From positions 1-64,000 of the forward strand of contig MAAR01000017.1 of NCBI GenBank assembly GCA_002162765.1: a DNA stretch of 64,000 bases. The letters are read 5' to 3'. Both the position numbers and the translations under genes were made by a program. The stretch is from Flavobacteriales bacterium 34_180_T64 (GTDB lineage: Bacteria; Bacteroidota; Bacteroidia; Flavobacteriales; Flavobacteriaceae). The notes beneath the pieces are model-generated. The model had not been told where the DNA came from. It did no database searches and was given only the letters and a program-made list of their open reading frames with translations. Position 1 is the stretch's first letter. Each line of letters starts with the position of its first letter. Below, piece after piece: positions 45,058 through 54,005 of the stretch.

Positions 45058-45333
45058 TTAATTTATTTCTATAATTTTTTCATCCTCCTTATTAAAGACA
45101 TAGGTATAAAACCACATGATGGTAAATGTAGGAATGATGTCTAATCCAGGTATTATTTCTTCTACAAAAGATACAAATCCAGCAATTTTACCTTTTTTAC
45201 CTTTGTACATGTTTGTCATTAAATAGGCTGAAACTGGAGCCCAAATAATATCAATAAAAGTGATAACACCAATAATATCGAAAAGGATACTTAATCCAAA
45301 TTTTTTGCTCTTGCTTAGTTGATCTAAATTCAT
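45058..45333 (-). CDS. Small membrane protein of unknown function
   Basis: A 91-aa protein with two probable membrane segments (about residues 12-38 and 57-80) separated by NMYKGKKGKIAGFVSFVEE, and a charged C-terminus FNKEDEKIIEIN. I recognise no family with certainty. It lies alone on the minus strand between a bidirectional terminator and folE, 52 bases away. Coding is supported by the clean hydrophobic pattern and its termination exactly at the shared terminator. Confidence 0.72.
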   Translation of the reverse strand: MNLDQLSKSKKFGLSILFDIIGVITFIDIIWAPVSAYLMTNMYKGKKGKIAGFVSFVEEIIPGLDIIPTFTIMWFYTYVFNKEDEKIIEIN

Positions 45334-45385
45334 ATCGTAATTGTATTATTACTAAGAATATAACAAGAAATATACCAAAATAGTA

Positions 45386-45982
45386 TTATGACAGTTTTTC
45401 ACTAATGAGCTTTAAAAATTCTGTTCTCGTTTCTATATTTTTAAAAGCGCCACGAAACCCTGAAGTCGTAGTTGTAGAATTTTGTTTCTGAACACCTCTC
45501 ATCATCATGCACATATGCGATGCTTCAATAACAACAGCGACACCTGCAGGTTTTAATGTGTTATTGATACAGTCTAAAATTTGATCGGTTAACCGTTCTT
45601 GTACTTGTAAACGTCTCGCAAATATATCTACAATTCTTGGGATTTTACTGAGGCCAACTATATGTCCATTAGGGATGTATGCAATGTGCGCTTTACCAAA
45701 AAAAGGAAGAATGTGATGTTCACATAATGAATACAATTCAATATCCTTAACAATCACCATTTCATTATAGGATTCCTTAAACATTGCGCTTTCTAAAATC
45801 TCCGCAGCATCTTGATGATAGCCTTGAGTCAAAAATTGCATGGCTTTAGAAGCGCGTTCTGGTGTGTCTTTAAGACCATCTCTTTCAACATCTTCACCCA
45901 AATCGGATATAATACTTTTATAACGGGCTTTTACATCATCAGTGACTTGCATGTTATATTCTTCAAAGTTTTTATAAGGCAT
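45386..45982 (-). CDS. folE: GTP cyclohydrolase I
   Basis: A 198-aa enzyme that makes dihydroneopterin triphosphate for tetrahydrofolate. [17 protein letters not shown] opens the fold; [20 protein letters not shown] holds the zinc ligands Cys and His, and [16 protein letters not shown] the third (Cys). [10 protein letters not shown] is the conserved core helix. The N-terminus begins [10 protein letters not shown] and is short compared with E. coli, as is common in this group. It is monocistronic. Confidence 0.95.
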   Translation of the reverse strand: MPYKNFEEYNMQVTDDVKARYKSIISDLGEDVERDGLKDTPERASKAMQFLTQGYHQDAAEILESAMFKESYNEMVIVKDIELYSLCEHHILPFFGKAHIAYIPNGHIVGLSKIPRIVDIFARRLQVQERLTDQILDCINNTLKPAGVAVVIEASHMCMMMRGVQKQNSTTTTSGFRGAFKNIETRTEFLKLISEKLS

Positions 45983-46197
45983 GACATTTTATTTTTATCA
46001 TATTAAAAATAAACAAAAATTCTTAGTCAACAATTTTAACACTACTTACTAAAAGATTAACAATCAAATTAAGTTTTTAACGTTTGGTTATGATAATAGA
46101 ATGCGAAGCAACTGTAGTTTTGTCTCAAAACTGTAACAAACTAAACAAATTGATATCTTTTTAAAAAAAGCTCTCAATTAATCATCAATCATTACAT

Positions 46198-48666
46198 ATG
46201 AAAATTCACTTAACCATTGCTTTCATAGTACTTTGCTGTATCTCATCAATTCAGGCACAAGACAAGAAAACCTTGAACATTACTAGAACAACCACGCCAC
46301 CAAAAATTGATGGTGTATTGGATGATGCGGTATGGCAAACTGCAGAAGAAGCCAAAGATTTTATTCAATACCGCCCTGATATGGGAGTCAAGGAACCTGA
46401 AGAATCAAAAACAGTTGCAAAGATTACGTATGACGATGATGCTATATATATTAGTGCCTACTTATACGATGATCCGAGTAAAATAATGACCCAATTCAAT
46501 AGTAGAGATAATTTTGGTCAGAGCGATTTTCTTATGGTTATTTTAAATCCTAATAATGACGCTCAGAATAACACTTATTTTGTAGTTTTCAGCTCAGGAA
46601 ATCAAGCAGATGCTGTGGCATCTTCGAACAATGAAGATTTTGGATGGAATGCAGTTTGGGAAAGTGCAGTAAAAATTAATGATGATGGTTGGGCTATAGA
46701 AATGAAAATACCATATCGTGCGTTACGGTTTTCTAATGAAGAAGTTCAAACATGGGGCCTACAGTTGCATAGAGAATTTAGAAGAAGTCGAACAAGATAC
46801 ACTTGGAGTCCAATTGATGCTACAAAAGGTTTTTCTGGCCTTTATCATGGGGAAATAAAAGGGATTAAAAATATAGAACCTCCTACTCGATTAAGCTTCT
46901 ATCCTTTTATGTCTGGAATTTCAAAAAAATTTGATGGTTCTACCGAAACTGATTTTAATGTTGGATTAGATGTGAAATATGGAATTACTGAAAATTTCAC
47001 CTTAGATGCGACCTTGATTCCTGATTTTAGCCAAGCGGCTTTTGATAACCTAACCTTAAATTTGGGACCCTTCGAACAAACATTTGGGGAACAACGTCAA
47101 TTTTTCAAAGAAGGTGTCGATTTGTTTAACAAAGGAAACTTATTCTTTTCAAGACGTGTAGGTAGTGCTCCTACCGGAGATGTTGAATTAGAAGATAATG
47201 AAGAACTCGTAGATTACCCAAATGAGGTCAAAGTATTGAATGCTATTAAAATATCTGGACGTACTAAAAAGGGACTAGGAATTGGTGTTTTTAATGCCAT
47301 TACTGAAAAAACAGAAGCTACAATAAAAAGAACAGAAGAATTTATTGATCCTGTTACTAACGATCTAGAAACTGAAATTTCGTATAGACATCAAGTGGTT
47401 GAGCCGTTTTCCAATTATAATATTTTAGTATTAGATCAGCAGTATAATGGAAATTCATCCATTGGCCTCGTAAATACTAATGTAATGCGTTCAGGTAATT
47501 TTAGAGATGCCAATGTTACTGCTCTTGTTGCTGATATCACTAACAAAAGGAACACCTACAATATTAGAAGTGATATTAAAATGAGTAACGTAAGTGAGAA
47601 TAATGAAATTGAAACTGGTATGAGCTCATTTTTCTTTATCAGAAAAGTGCATGGGAACTATAGATATAGTTTTGACCATAGTTATGCCGATACAAAATAT
47701 GATAATAACGACTTGGGTTTATCTCGAAGAAACAATTATAGCAATTTTGGAATAGACGTAAATTATAGAATATTTGAGCCTACTGAAAAGCTAAATCAAT
47801 TTTTTATTAATACTTGGGTAAATTATAGACGCCTTGCAAATCCTAGCACATATACAGGAGGTAATGGAGGTATAAGTTTTAATGCTCAAGACAAAAAATT
47901 ACTAAATTTTGGAGGAAATATTAATTATCAGTTTGGCAAACAATTTGATTATTTCGAACCAAGAACAGAAGGTCGTTTTTTTATCTATGAAAATCGTTTA
48001 AATGCAAATGCTTGGATCTCTACGGATTATAATAAATTTTTCGCTGTAGACACTAATATTGGAGGCGCAACAGGGTTTGAAGAAGGACGAAACACGAATA
48101 CGTATTGGTTCGGGTTTAGGCCAAGATTTAAATTTAGCGAAAAATTCATCGTCTCTTATAATATATCTGTAAATAATACCAGTAATGGTCGTGGTTATGT
48201 GACTACAACAGATGATGACATCGTATTTGGTGAACGCGATCGTTTGTCAATGACGAATAGCATTTCTGGAAGTTATAATTTCAATCCCTATCACGGATTG
48301 ACACTTAGCTTTAGAAACAATTGGGATACTGTGCATTATGATGAAGATTTATATACGCTTCAAGAAAACGGAAGATTAACTCAAGATCAGGGTTTATTGA
48401 AATCAAATTTGGAAGATGATCCCGACATAAATTTTAACACTTGGAATTTAGATTTAAGTTATTCATGGCAGTTTGCTCCTGGTAGTTTTTTAACGGCCTT
48501 ATATCGAAATAGATTGTTTAATCGAGATACTGCATCAGAAGACTCGTATTTCGATAGTTTAGACACACTATTAGATCAACCAATACAACATACGTTTTCG
48601 TTAAGATTGCAATATTTTATTGATTATAGCAGTCTGAAAAATGTGCTTAAAAAGAAAACGAGTTGA
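46198..48666 (+). CDS. DUF5916 outer-membrane protein with CBM9-like domain
   Basis: An 822-aa protein with a signal peptide (IQAQ cleavage at about residue 21), an N-terminal CBM9-like domain (residues about 30-215) with TPPKIDGVLDDAVWQTAEEA and VQTWGLQLHREFRR, and a long beta-rich DUF5916 region with FEQTFGEQRQFFKEG and many aromatic strands, likely an outer-membrane barrel. The function of the family is not established; the first domain resembles carbohydrate-binding modules. It is monocistronic with no clear promoter. Confidence 0.85.
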   Translation: MKIHLTIAFIVLCCISSIQAQDKKTLNITRTTTPPKIDGVLDDAVWQTAEEAKDFIQYRPDMGVKEPEESKTVAKITYDDDAIYISAYLYDDPSKIMTQFNSRDNFGQSDFLMVILNPNNDAQNNTYFVVFSSGNQADAVASSNNEDFGWNAVWESAVKINDDGWAIEMKIPYRALRFSNEEVQTWGLQLHREFRRSRTRYTWSPIDATKGFSGLYHGEIKGIKNIEPPTRLSFYPFMSGISKKFDGSTETDFNVGLDVKYGITENFTLDATLIPDFSQAAFDNLTLNLGPFEQTFGEQRQFFKEGVDLFNKGNLFFSRRVGSAPTGDVELEDNEELVDYPNEVKVLNAIKISGRTKKGLGIGVFNAITEKTEATIKRTEEFIDPVTNDLETEISYRHQVVEPFSNYNILVLDQQYNGNSSIGLVNTNVMRSGNFRDANVTALVADITNKRNTYNIRSDIKMSNVSENNEIETGMSSFFFIRKVHGNYRYSFDHSYADTKYDNNDLGLSRRNNYSNFGIDVNYRIFEPTEKLNQFFINTWVNYRRLANPSTYTGGNGGISFNAQDKKLLNFGGNINYQFGKQFDYFEPRTEGRFFIYENRLNANAWISTDYNKFFAVDTNIGGATGFEEGRNTNTYWFGFRPRFKFSEKFIVSYNISVNNTSNGRGYVTTTDDDIVFGERDRLSMTNSISGSYNFNPYHGLTLSFRNNWDTVHYDEDLYTLQENGRLTQDQGLLKSNLEDDPDINFNTWNLDLSYSWQFAPGSFLTALYRNRLFNRDTASEDSYFDSLDTLLDQPIQHTFSLRLQYFIDYSSLKNVLKKKTS

Positions 48667-48716
48667 TTTTTGTGCATCCGTTGATAAAGTCCTAAATTAA
48701 CACTTTATTTTTTTGC

Positions 48717-49379
48717 ATGATAAAAGCCAAAAACATTCATAAATACTACGACAATTTACACGTCTTAAAAGGTGTAGATTTAACGATTAACAAGGGAGAA
48801 ATTGTTTCTATCGTAGGCCCTTCTGGAGCTGGAAAAACTACCTTACTTCAGATTATTGGGACTCTAGACAAACCAACAACAACAAATCAAAACGTCCTAG
48901 AGATTAACGGAGCGTCAATTACATCTTTAAATGATAAAGCGTTGGCTAAATTCAGAAATGAACATATCGGCTTTATATTTCAATTCCATCAATTATTACC
49001 TGAATTTAGTGCCATTGAAAATGTGTGTATTCCAGCTTTTATTAAAGGTGCAAATCAAACCGACGCGGAGCTACGCGCCAAAGAATTGCTAGATTTTTTA
49101 GGGCTGAAAGATCGATATAATCACAAACCAAATGAATTGTCTGGAGGTGAACAACAACGGGTTGCGGTTGCAAGAGCTTTGATAAACAATCCTGATCTGA
49201 TTTTTGCAGATGAACCCTCGGGAAATTTAGATAGCGAATCGGCTGAAAACTTACACAACCTTTTTTTTAAGTTGCGTGATGAATTTGGACAAACCTTTGT
49301 TATAGTTACTCATAATAAAGAATTAGCAAATATGGCTGATCGTAAATTAACTATGGTCGATGGTAAAATTGTGGCCTAA
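48717..49379 (+). CDS. LolD-like ABC transporter ATP-binding protein
   Basis: A 220-aa ATPase. Walker [10 protein letters not shown] is at residues 34-42, the Q-loop in [14 protein letters not shown], the signature [15 protein letters not shown] near residue 141, and Walker [29 protein letters not shown] is characteristic of the LolD/MacB branch, which drives lipoprotein release or extraction from the inner membrane. No permease gene is adjacent, so it presumably works with LolCE-type proteins encoded elsewhere. Confidence 0.9.
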   Translation: MIKAKNIHKYYDNLHVLKGVDLTINKGEIVSIVGPSGAGKTTLLQIIGTLDKPTTTNQNVLEINGASITSLNDKALAKFRNEHIGFIFQFHQLLPEFSAIENVCIPAFIKGANQTDAELRAKELLDFLGLKDRYNHKPNELSGGEQQRVAVARALINNPDLIFADEPSGNLDSESAENLHNLFFKLRDEFGQTFVIVTHNKELANMADRKLTMVDGKIVA

Positions 49380-49384
49380 TAAAA

Positions 49385-50041
49385 TTATTTTATAATATAC
49401 GCTTTGTGGATATAATCCAATTTAGAATACCTTCTTTTTAGAAACGCATTCCCCAAATTTATAATGGAATCTTGTTTATTATCTAGCTCAGAACCATAAC
49501 CACCATAAAATGATTCTGCAACTTGAAATCCATTGGTAATTCTTGCTACAACTGGAAACCCTTTGACTCCTGCATAATCTAAGGTGTCCAATCGAGGAGA
49601 ATTGTTTTTTAAATTAATAAATAAATTATTTGTTCTGGTTTGTAGTCCTCCTCTTGCAAAAGAAATTGTTCCTTTTAGGTTTTTTTCGATGACAAGTTCA
49701 TCAATAACTTTTACATTATCCCAAGCGTTAGTGACTGCACTATCATTATGTATTCCAAATTGAGCAATATAATTAGGGATCACTCGATACACAGAAATAT
49801 CAGTAAAATAATCGTGCGTAATTAATTGATATAATCGATCTACTGCTTTAGGAGACCACGAACGTTTTGCTTCAATATCGAAATTACCTTTTGTAGTTTC
49901 AAATCTTGCTTTAAAATAATCTGGTGCCTGTTCTTCTGTCCATTTGTCCTTAAATCCTGAACGACAGGAAACTATTAAAATTATGAACCCGAATACTATC
50001 ATTATTCTAGAAATAGTATTGCGTTTTGAGATTTTAAGCAT
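49385..50041 (-). CDS. Lipoprotein peptidyl-prolyl isomerase, cyclophilin-like
   Basis: A 218-aa cyclophilin-type protein. A long N-terminus ends in lipobox LIVSC, so it is probably membrane-anchored. FETTKGNFDIEAKRSWSPKAVDRL and VYRVIPNYIAQFG are the core motifs; the catalytic arginine is kept in YRVIP. An upstream TTG at 50047 is possible, but ATG 50041 is preferred. The gene converges on the lolD-like gene with a 5-base gap. It likely assists protein folding in the periplasm. Confidence 0.88.
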   Translation of the reverse strand: MLKISKRNTISRIMIVFGFIILIVSCRSGFKDKWTEEQAPDYFKARFETTKGNFDIEAKRSWSPKAVDRLYQLITHDYFTDISVYRVIPNYIAQFGIHNDSAVTNAWDNVKVIDELVIEKNLKGTISFARGGLQTRTNNLFINLKNNSPRLDTLDYAGVKGFPVVARITNGFQVAESFYGGYGSELDNKQDSIINLGNAFLKRRYSKLDYIHKAYIIK

Positions 50042-50091
50042 AGTCAAATAAATAGTTTAATTGATTAAATTTAGTTCAATATTTTCATTAA

Positions 50092-50121
50092 TTGAAATAC
50101 AAAACCAATATTGTAAATTTG
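50092..50121 (+). promoter_or_regulatory. Promoter of the TIGR02757-type gene
   Basis: TTG (50092-50094), 19 bases, TAAATTTG (50114-50121) is an exact consensus match. The TTG start codon at 50144 is 22 bases beyond it. Confidence 0.7.
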
Positions 50122-50143
50122 AATCAATAATTAAATTTCAGAA

Positions 50144-50908
50144 TTGAATACAAACGAATTAAAATCATTTCTAGACGCAAAGGTCGAACAGTACAATAAC
50201 CCAAAATTTATTGAGAGCGACCCTATTCAAATTCCACATCAATTCAGTAAAAAAGAAGATATTGAAATAGCTGGTTTTTTAACAGCTACAATTGCATGGG
50301 GAAACCGCAAAAGCATTATTAAAAACGCGAATAGAATGATGCAGCTCCTAGATCATGCTCCTCATGATTTCGTCCTAAATCATTTAGAATCAGATTTAGA
50401 GAAGTTAACCTCTTTTGTACACCGGACTTTTAATGGGTTAGATTTCATTCAATTTATTAAAAGCTTGAATCATATATATACAAACCATAATGGTATGGAA
50501 GCAGTCTTTGTGAAGCATGCCGAAAAAGATTCTCTTCAACAATCTATTCATAAATTTAAATCTGTGTTTTTTGAAATAGAACATTTATCGCGTACTCAAA
50601 AACATGTTGGAGATCCTTTGAAGAATTCAGCTGCAAAACGCATTAACATGTTCTTACGCTGGATGATTAGAACCGATAATTGTGGTGTAGATTTCGGAAT
50701 TTGGGACAGCCTTTCTCCTGCGCAACTGTCATGTCCATTAGATGTGCATTCTGGAAATGTAGCTCGAAAATTAGGTCTCTTAAAGCGCAAACAAAATGAT
50801 GCTAAGGCACTTAGAGAATTTGATATTTCATTGCGGCAATTAGATAGCAATGACCCTGTTAAATATGACTTTGCATTATTTGGTTTAGGAGTATTTGAGT
50901 CTTTTTAG
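50144..50908 (+). CDS. TIGR02757-family protein
   Basis: A 254-aa protein matching the conserved bacterial family TIGR02757. Landmarks are NPKFIESDPIQIPHQF, DIEIAGFLTATIAWGNRKSI, SAAKRINMFLRWMIRTDNCGVDFGIW and CPLDVHSGNVARKLGLL. The helix-hairpin-like pattern LDVHSG and the overall shape resemble DNA glycosylases of the HhH type, but no activity is established. The start is TTG; the next Met is at about residue 60, inside the conserved region. A strong promoter supports it. Confidence 0.88.
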   Translation: MNTNELKSFLDAKVEQYNNPKFIESDPIQIPHQFSKKEDIEIAGFLTATIAWGNRKSIIKNANRMMQLLDHAPHDFVLNHLESDLEKLTSFVHRTFNGLDFIQFIKSLNHIYTNHNGMEAVFVKHAEKDSLQQSIHKFKSVFFEIEHLSRTQKHVGDPLKNSAAKRINMFLRWMIRTDNCGVDFGIWDSLSPAQLSCPLDVHSGNVARKLGLLKRKQNDAKALREFDISLRQLDSNDPVKYDFALFGLGVFESF

Positions 50909-50916
50909 ATCTACTA

Positions 50917-52803
50917 TTATCCCTTTAGCCAGGCATTTCTTGTTTTAATTTGAGATTCTGAAGCCTCTGTGCTTTCTGTCAACATTTTGGTAAAGGTGAA
51001 TGCAGGCGTAAGTTTAGCTTTGATAATTACTTCTTCTCCATTTCTATCCAACTTCATTTCTATATCCTGACCTGTCTCCCAACGGAACATTCGACCAATT
51101 TGCATTCTAAAATTATCCATAGTTACTTTTGAACCATTAATTTCTTTAACAATATCATTTTTTAAAACGCCTTGTTCAATCCAGAAACTATTTCTTTTGA
51201 CACCACTAGAAAAGAACAATGTTTCAGATTCTTCATCTCTATCTAAAATAAACCCTTCACTACTTAGTACATAATTCGTTTCTACTTGTTCTTTTTCAAA
51301 TTTCAATCCAACCTTTTCTAAAATTTTATCATAATTAATCGGGAGGTCTCCTTCTACATTATTCTCCAAAAACAAGCTCACGGTAGGATAGGTCATTTTT
51401 GCAAGTTCCTTTATGAATGTATCATCATTGAATGGTTTATTGACACCATACTTTACTGATAGCTCCTTCATTAGAGACAACAAACTTCTTGTGCCTTTTG
51501 TTTCTTCGCGCATTAGAATATCAATACACATTCCTATTAAAGCGCCTTTTTGATATACATTTAAATAATTATCTGAATACGGCGCATCTAGAATATTTTC
51601 ACTCATTTCAGTAAAACTCATAGCGTCATCATAACGCATTGAACTTACAATTTGCCTGTTTATAACACGATAATAATCTTCAGGCTCAATAAGATCTTGA
51701 TAGACTTGAAAGTGCTGTGCGAAATATTCAGTAACACCTTCATACATCCATAAATGTTTTGAAAATGTAGGGTCGTTATAATCAAAATAATGAACGTCTT
51801 CTGAGTGTACTGTTAATGGTGTTAAAATGTGAAAAAACTCATGTGCAACAATATCGGTCATCGATTTTGCTAAACGCTCCTTAGAGGCTCTTTCTTGCAA
51901 AACAACAACTGTTGAAGTATGATGTTCCAATGCACCAAATCCAGTAGGTGAACCTGCGCTTCCATCTGATAAATACAAATATATGTCATAGCGTGACGTA
52001 CTATTTATAGTACCTAAATAGGACTTCTGCGCTTCCATCATTTTATATACTGTCTCTTTCAAACTTATTGCTGAATGCACGTTATTTGGAGAATATACAC
52101 TTAAAACAATTTTTACATTTCCAACCATAAATTCTTCGACATCTAATTCTCCATACATCATAGGATTATCGGTTATATCGAAATATCTAGAGGCAAAATA
52201 ACTAGACGTAATTTTTGTGCCATCTGCACTCGATTTTAATCCTGTATTCTGTAATGCAGTCGAACGCACAAAATTAGCCGGAGCTGTTACATCCAATGTA
52301 TATTGACTATCCTTTAGGCTTTCAAAATAACCTATAAAGCCATGCAAATTAAGCACATAATTATCTGGTGAAATATTGGTGCCACTTGGAGAAAACACGC
52401 GTTGAAAATTGGAAGTAGTTTCAATATCAAAAGTATCATTTACTAAATATGTGATTTTATCAAGATTTTTAGCATCTGAAATAGACCATGAGTTTAAATC
52501 AATTTTTATGACTTTTAATTCATTGCCTTCATAATCTATTGCCTTTAAGCCTTCTATATAATTACCAAAATCCTCAATATCATAGCTGCCTTGGACTGCT
52601 CTAGGCATTCTATAGATAATACTATCTACTACAAAGCGACCAGGATTAACTACAACAGGAACCTTGTCATCTTCAACTAACGTTAAATCGATGGAAGTTG
52701 CAATAGGTATAGATTTGGCGAGATCATTAGGCACAAAAACTGTAGATTTGGGTCCACAAGAGATTAAAAGACTCAATAAAATAAAGGCAAAACAATTTTT
52801 CAT
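50917..52803 (-). CDS. M61-family metallopeptidase with PDZ domain
   Basis: A 628-aa lipoprotein: MKNCFAFILLSLLISC gives Cys16 as the lipidated residue. An N-terminal beta domain (to about residue 230) is followed by the gluzincin domain, with zinc motif VAHEFFHILTP (HExxH near residue 321) and MYEGVTEYFAQ supplying the third ligand. A C-terminal PDZ domain has GVLKNDIVKEINGSKV. This is the architecture of M61 glycyl aminopeptidase-like proteins. It probably cleaves short peptides in the periplasm or at the surface. Monocistronic, convergent to the TIGR02757-type gene. Confidence 0.92.
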   Translation of the reverse strand: MKNCFAFILLSLLISCGPKSTVFVPNDLAKSIPIATSIDLTLVEDDKVPVVVNPGRFVVDSIIYRMPRAVQGSYDIEDFGNYIEGLKAIDYEGNELKVIKIDLNSWSISDAKNLDKITYLVNDTFDIETTSNFQRVFSPSGTNISPDNYVLNLHGFIGYFESLKDSQYTLDVTAPANFVRSTALQNTGLKSSADGTKITSSYFASRYFDITDNPMMYGELDVEEFMVGNVKIVLSVYSPNNVHSAISLKETVYKMMEAQKSYLGTINSTSRYDIYLYLSDGSAGSPTGFGALEHHTSTVVVLQERASKERLAKSMTDIVAHEFFHILTPLTVHSEDVHYFDYNDPTFSKHLWMYEGVTEYFAQHFQVYQDLIEPEDYYRVINRQIVSSMRYDDAMSFTEMSENILDAPYSDNYLNVYQKGALIGMCIDILMREETKGTRSLLSLMKELSVKYGVNKPFNDDTFIKELAKMTYPTVSLFLENNVEGDLPINYDKILEKVGLKFEKEQVETNYVLSSEGFILDRDEESETLFFSSGVKRNSFWIEQGVLKNDIVKEINGSKVTMDNFRMQIGRMFRWETGQDIEMKLDRNGEEVIIKAKLTPAFTFTKMLTESTEASESQIKTRNAWLKG

Positions 52804-52875
52804 TTCTAGCTATTCAAAAATTTAAAGAACAAAACTACAATCTGCATTTCTCATTATAGTAAAGTTTTTGTTAAA

Positions 52876-53907
52876 ATGATGAATGCCTATATTCGCTTTA
52901 TGAAAGAACCTCTCATTAGTATTCTTACGCCTTTTAAAAATACAGCTTCGTTTTTGCCTGAGTGTATCGAATCTATACTAAATCAAAGTTATACCAACTG
53001 GGAATTGCTAATTATTGATGACAATTCAACTGATTCCAGCTATGAAATTGTAACCAGATATGCCGCCATTGAACCTCGTATAAAATGTTTAAAGAATGAT
53101 GGTCATGGAATTTTAAATGCACTTAGATTAGCATTTCAGAATAGTAATGGTCCTTACATTACTAGAATGGATAGTGATGATATTATGAGTCTTCAAAAAT
53201 TAGAGTTGATGCTAAATGATCTACAAACTTATGGTAAATCACATATCGCCTTGGGTTTAGTAAAATATTTCAGTGCAGCCGGAATTGGGGACGGATATTC
53301 CAAATATGAGAAATGGTTAAATAATCTAACTAAGTCTGGAATAAATTATTCAGAAATTTATAAAGAATGTGTAATCCCATCGCCCTGTTGGATGATTCAT
53401 AGAGATGATCTTATAACCTGCGATGCATTTAACCCAAATAATTATCCTGAAGATTACGATTTGACTTTTCGGTTTTACAAACACAATATGCATTGTATTC
53501 CAAGTCAACATGTTCTACATAAGTGGCGTGATTATAACACGAGAGCATCAAGAATTGATTCTAATTATGCTGAGAATCATTTTCTTGAATTAAAAATGCG
53601 CTATTTTATTGAATTACATTTCGACGCCACTCGACCCCTTACTATTTGGGGTGCCGGACAAAAAGGCAAAACTATTGCGAAGATTTTAAAGGAAAAGGAG
53701 ATACCGTTTTATTGGATTTGTGATAACCCAAAAAAAATTGGAAAACATATTTATGATATACGTCTCTATAATTTTGAATTTCTAAACCAATTACAGGAAC
53801 CTCAGTGTATTGTTAGTGTTGCTAATGAAATGTCTCAACTCGAGATTTCAAATTATTTTAAGTCTCAAAATATGCATTCTATGAAGGACTTCTTTTTCTT
53901 TTGTTAG
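52876..53907 (+). CDS. GT2 glycosyltransferase fused to a Rossmann-like domain
   Basis: A 343-aa protein. Residues about 10-220 are a GT2 (GT-A) domain: PLISILTPFKNTASFLPECI, LLIIDDNSTDSSYEI and ITRMDSDDIM, where the DSDD holds the metal-binding DxD. From about residue 257, LTIWGAGQKGKTIAKILKEK begins a small nucleotide-binding-like domain, ending MKDFFFFC. This second domain resembles the N-terminal part of PglD-type or FkbM-linked enzymes. An internal ATG at 52900 is an equally good start. It is outside the polysaccharide locus and not near other glycan genes. Confidence 0.85.
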   Translation: MMNAYIRFMKEPLISILTPFKNTASFLPECIESILNQSYTNWELLIIDDNSTDSSYEIVTRYAAIEPRIKCLKNDGHGILNALRLAFQNSNGPYITRMDSDDIMSLQKLELMLNDLQTYGKSHIALGLVKYFSAAGIGDGYSKYEKWLNNLTKSGINYSEIYKECVIPSPCWMIHRDDLITCDAFNPNNYPEDYDLTFRFYKHNMHCIPSQHVLHKWRDYNTRASRIDSNYAENHFLELKMRYFIELHFDATRPLTIWGAGQKGKTIAKILKEKEIPFYWICDNPKKIGKHIYDIRLYNFEFLNQLQEPQCIVSVANEMSQLEISNYFKSQNMHSMKDFFFFC

Positions 53908-53969
53908 ATAAGATGATTCAAAACGTTAAAATTCTCAAAATCTTGGAGCCTTTATCTACTATCATTTTC

Positions 53970-53977
53970 TATATTTG
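53970..53977 (+). promoter_or_regulatory. -7 promoter element for the batA-pyrC-like operon
   Basis: TATATTTG matches TAnnTTTG, 28 bases before ATG 54006. No TTG is found at the normal -33 distance. Confidence 0.4.
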
Positions 53978-54005
53978 AAAACCATTAGCAATTTAAATTT
54001 TAGGA

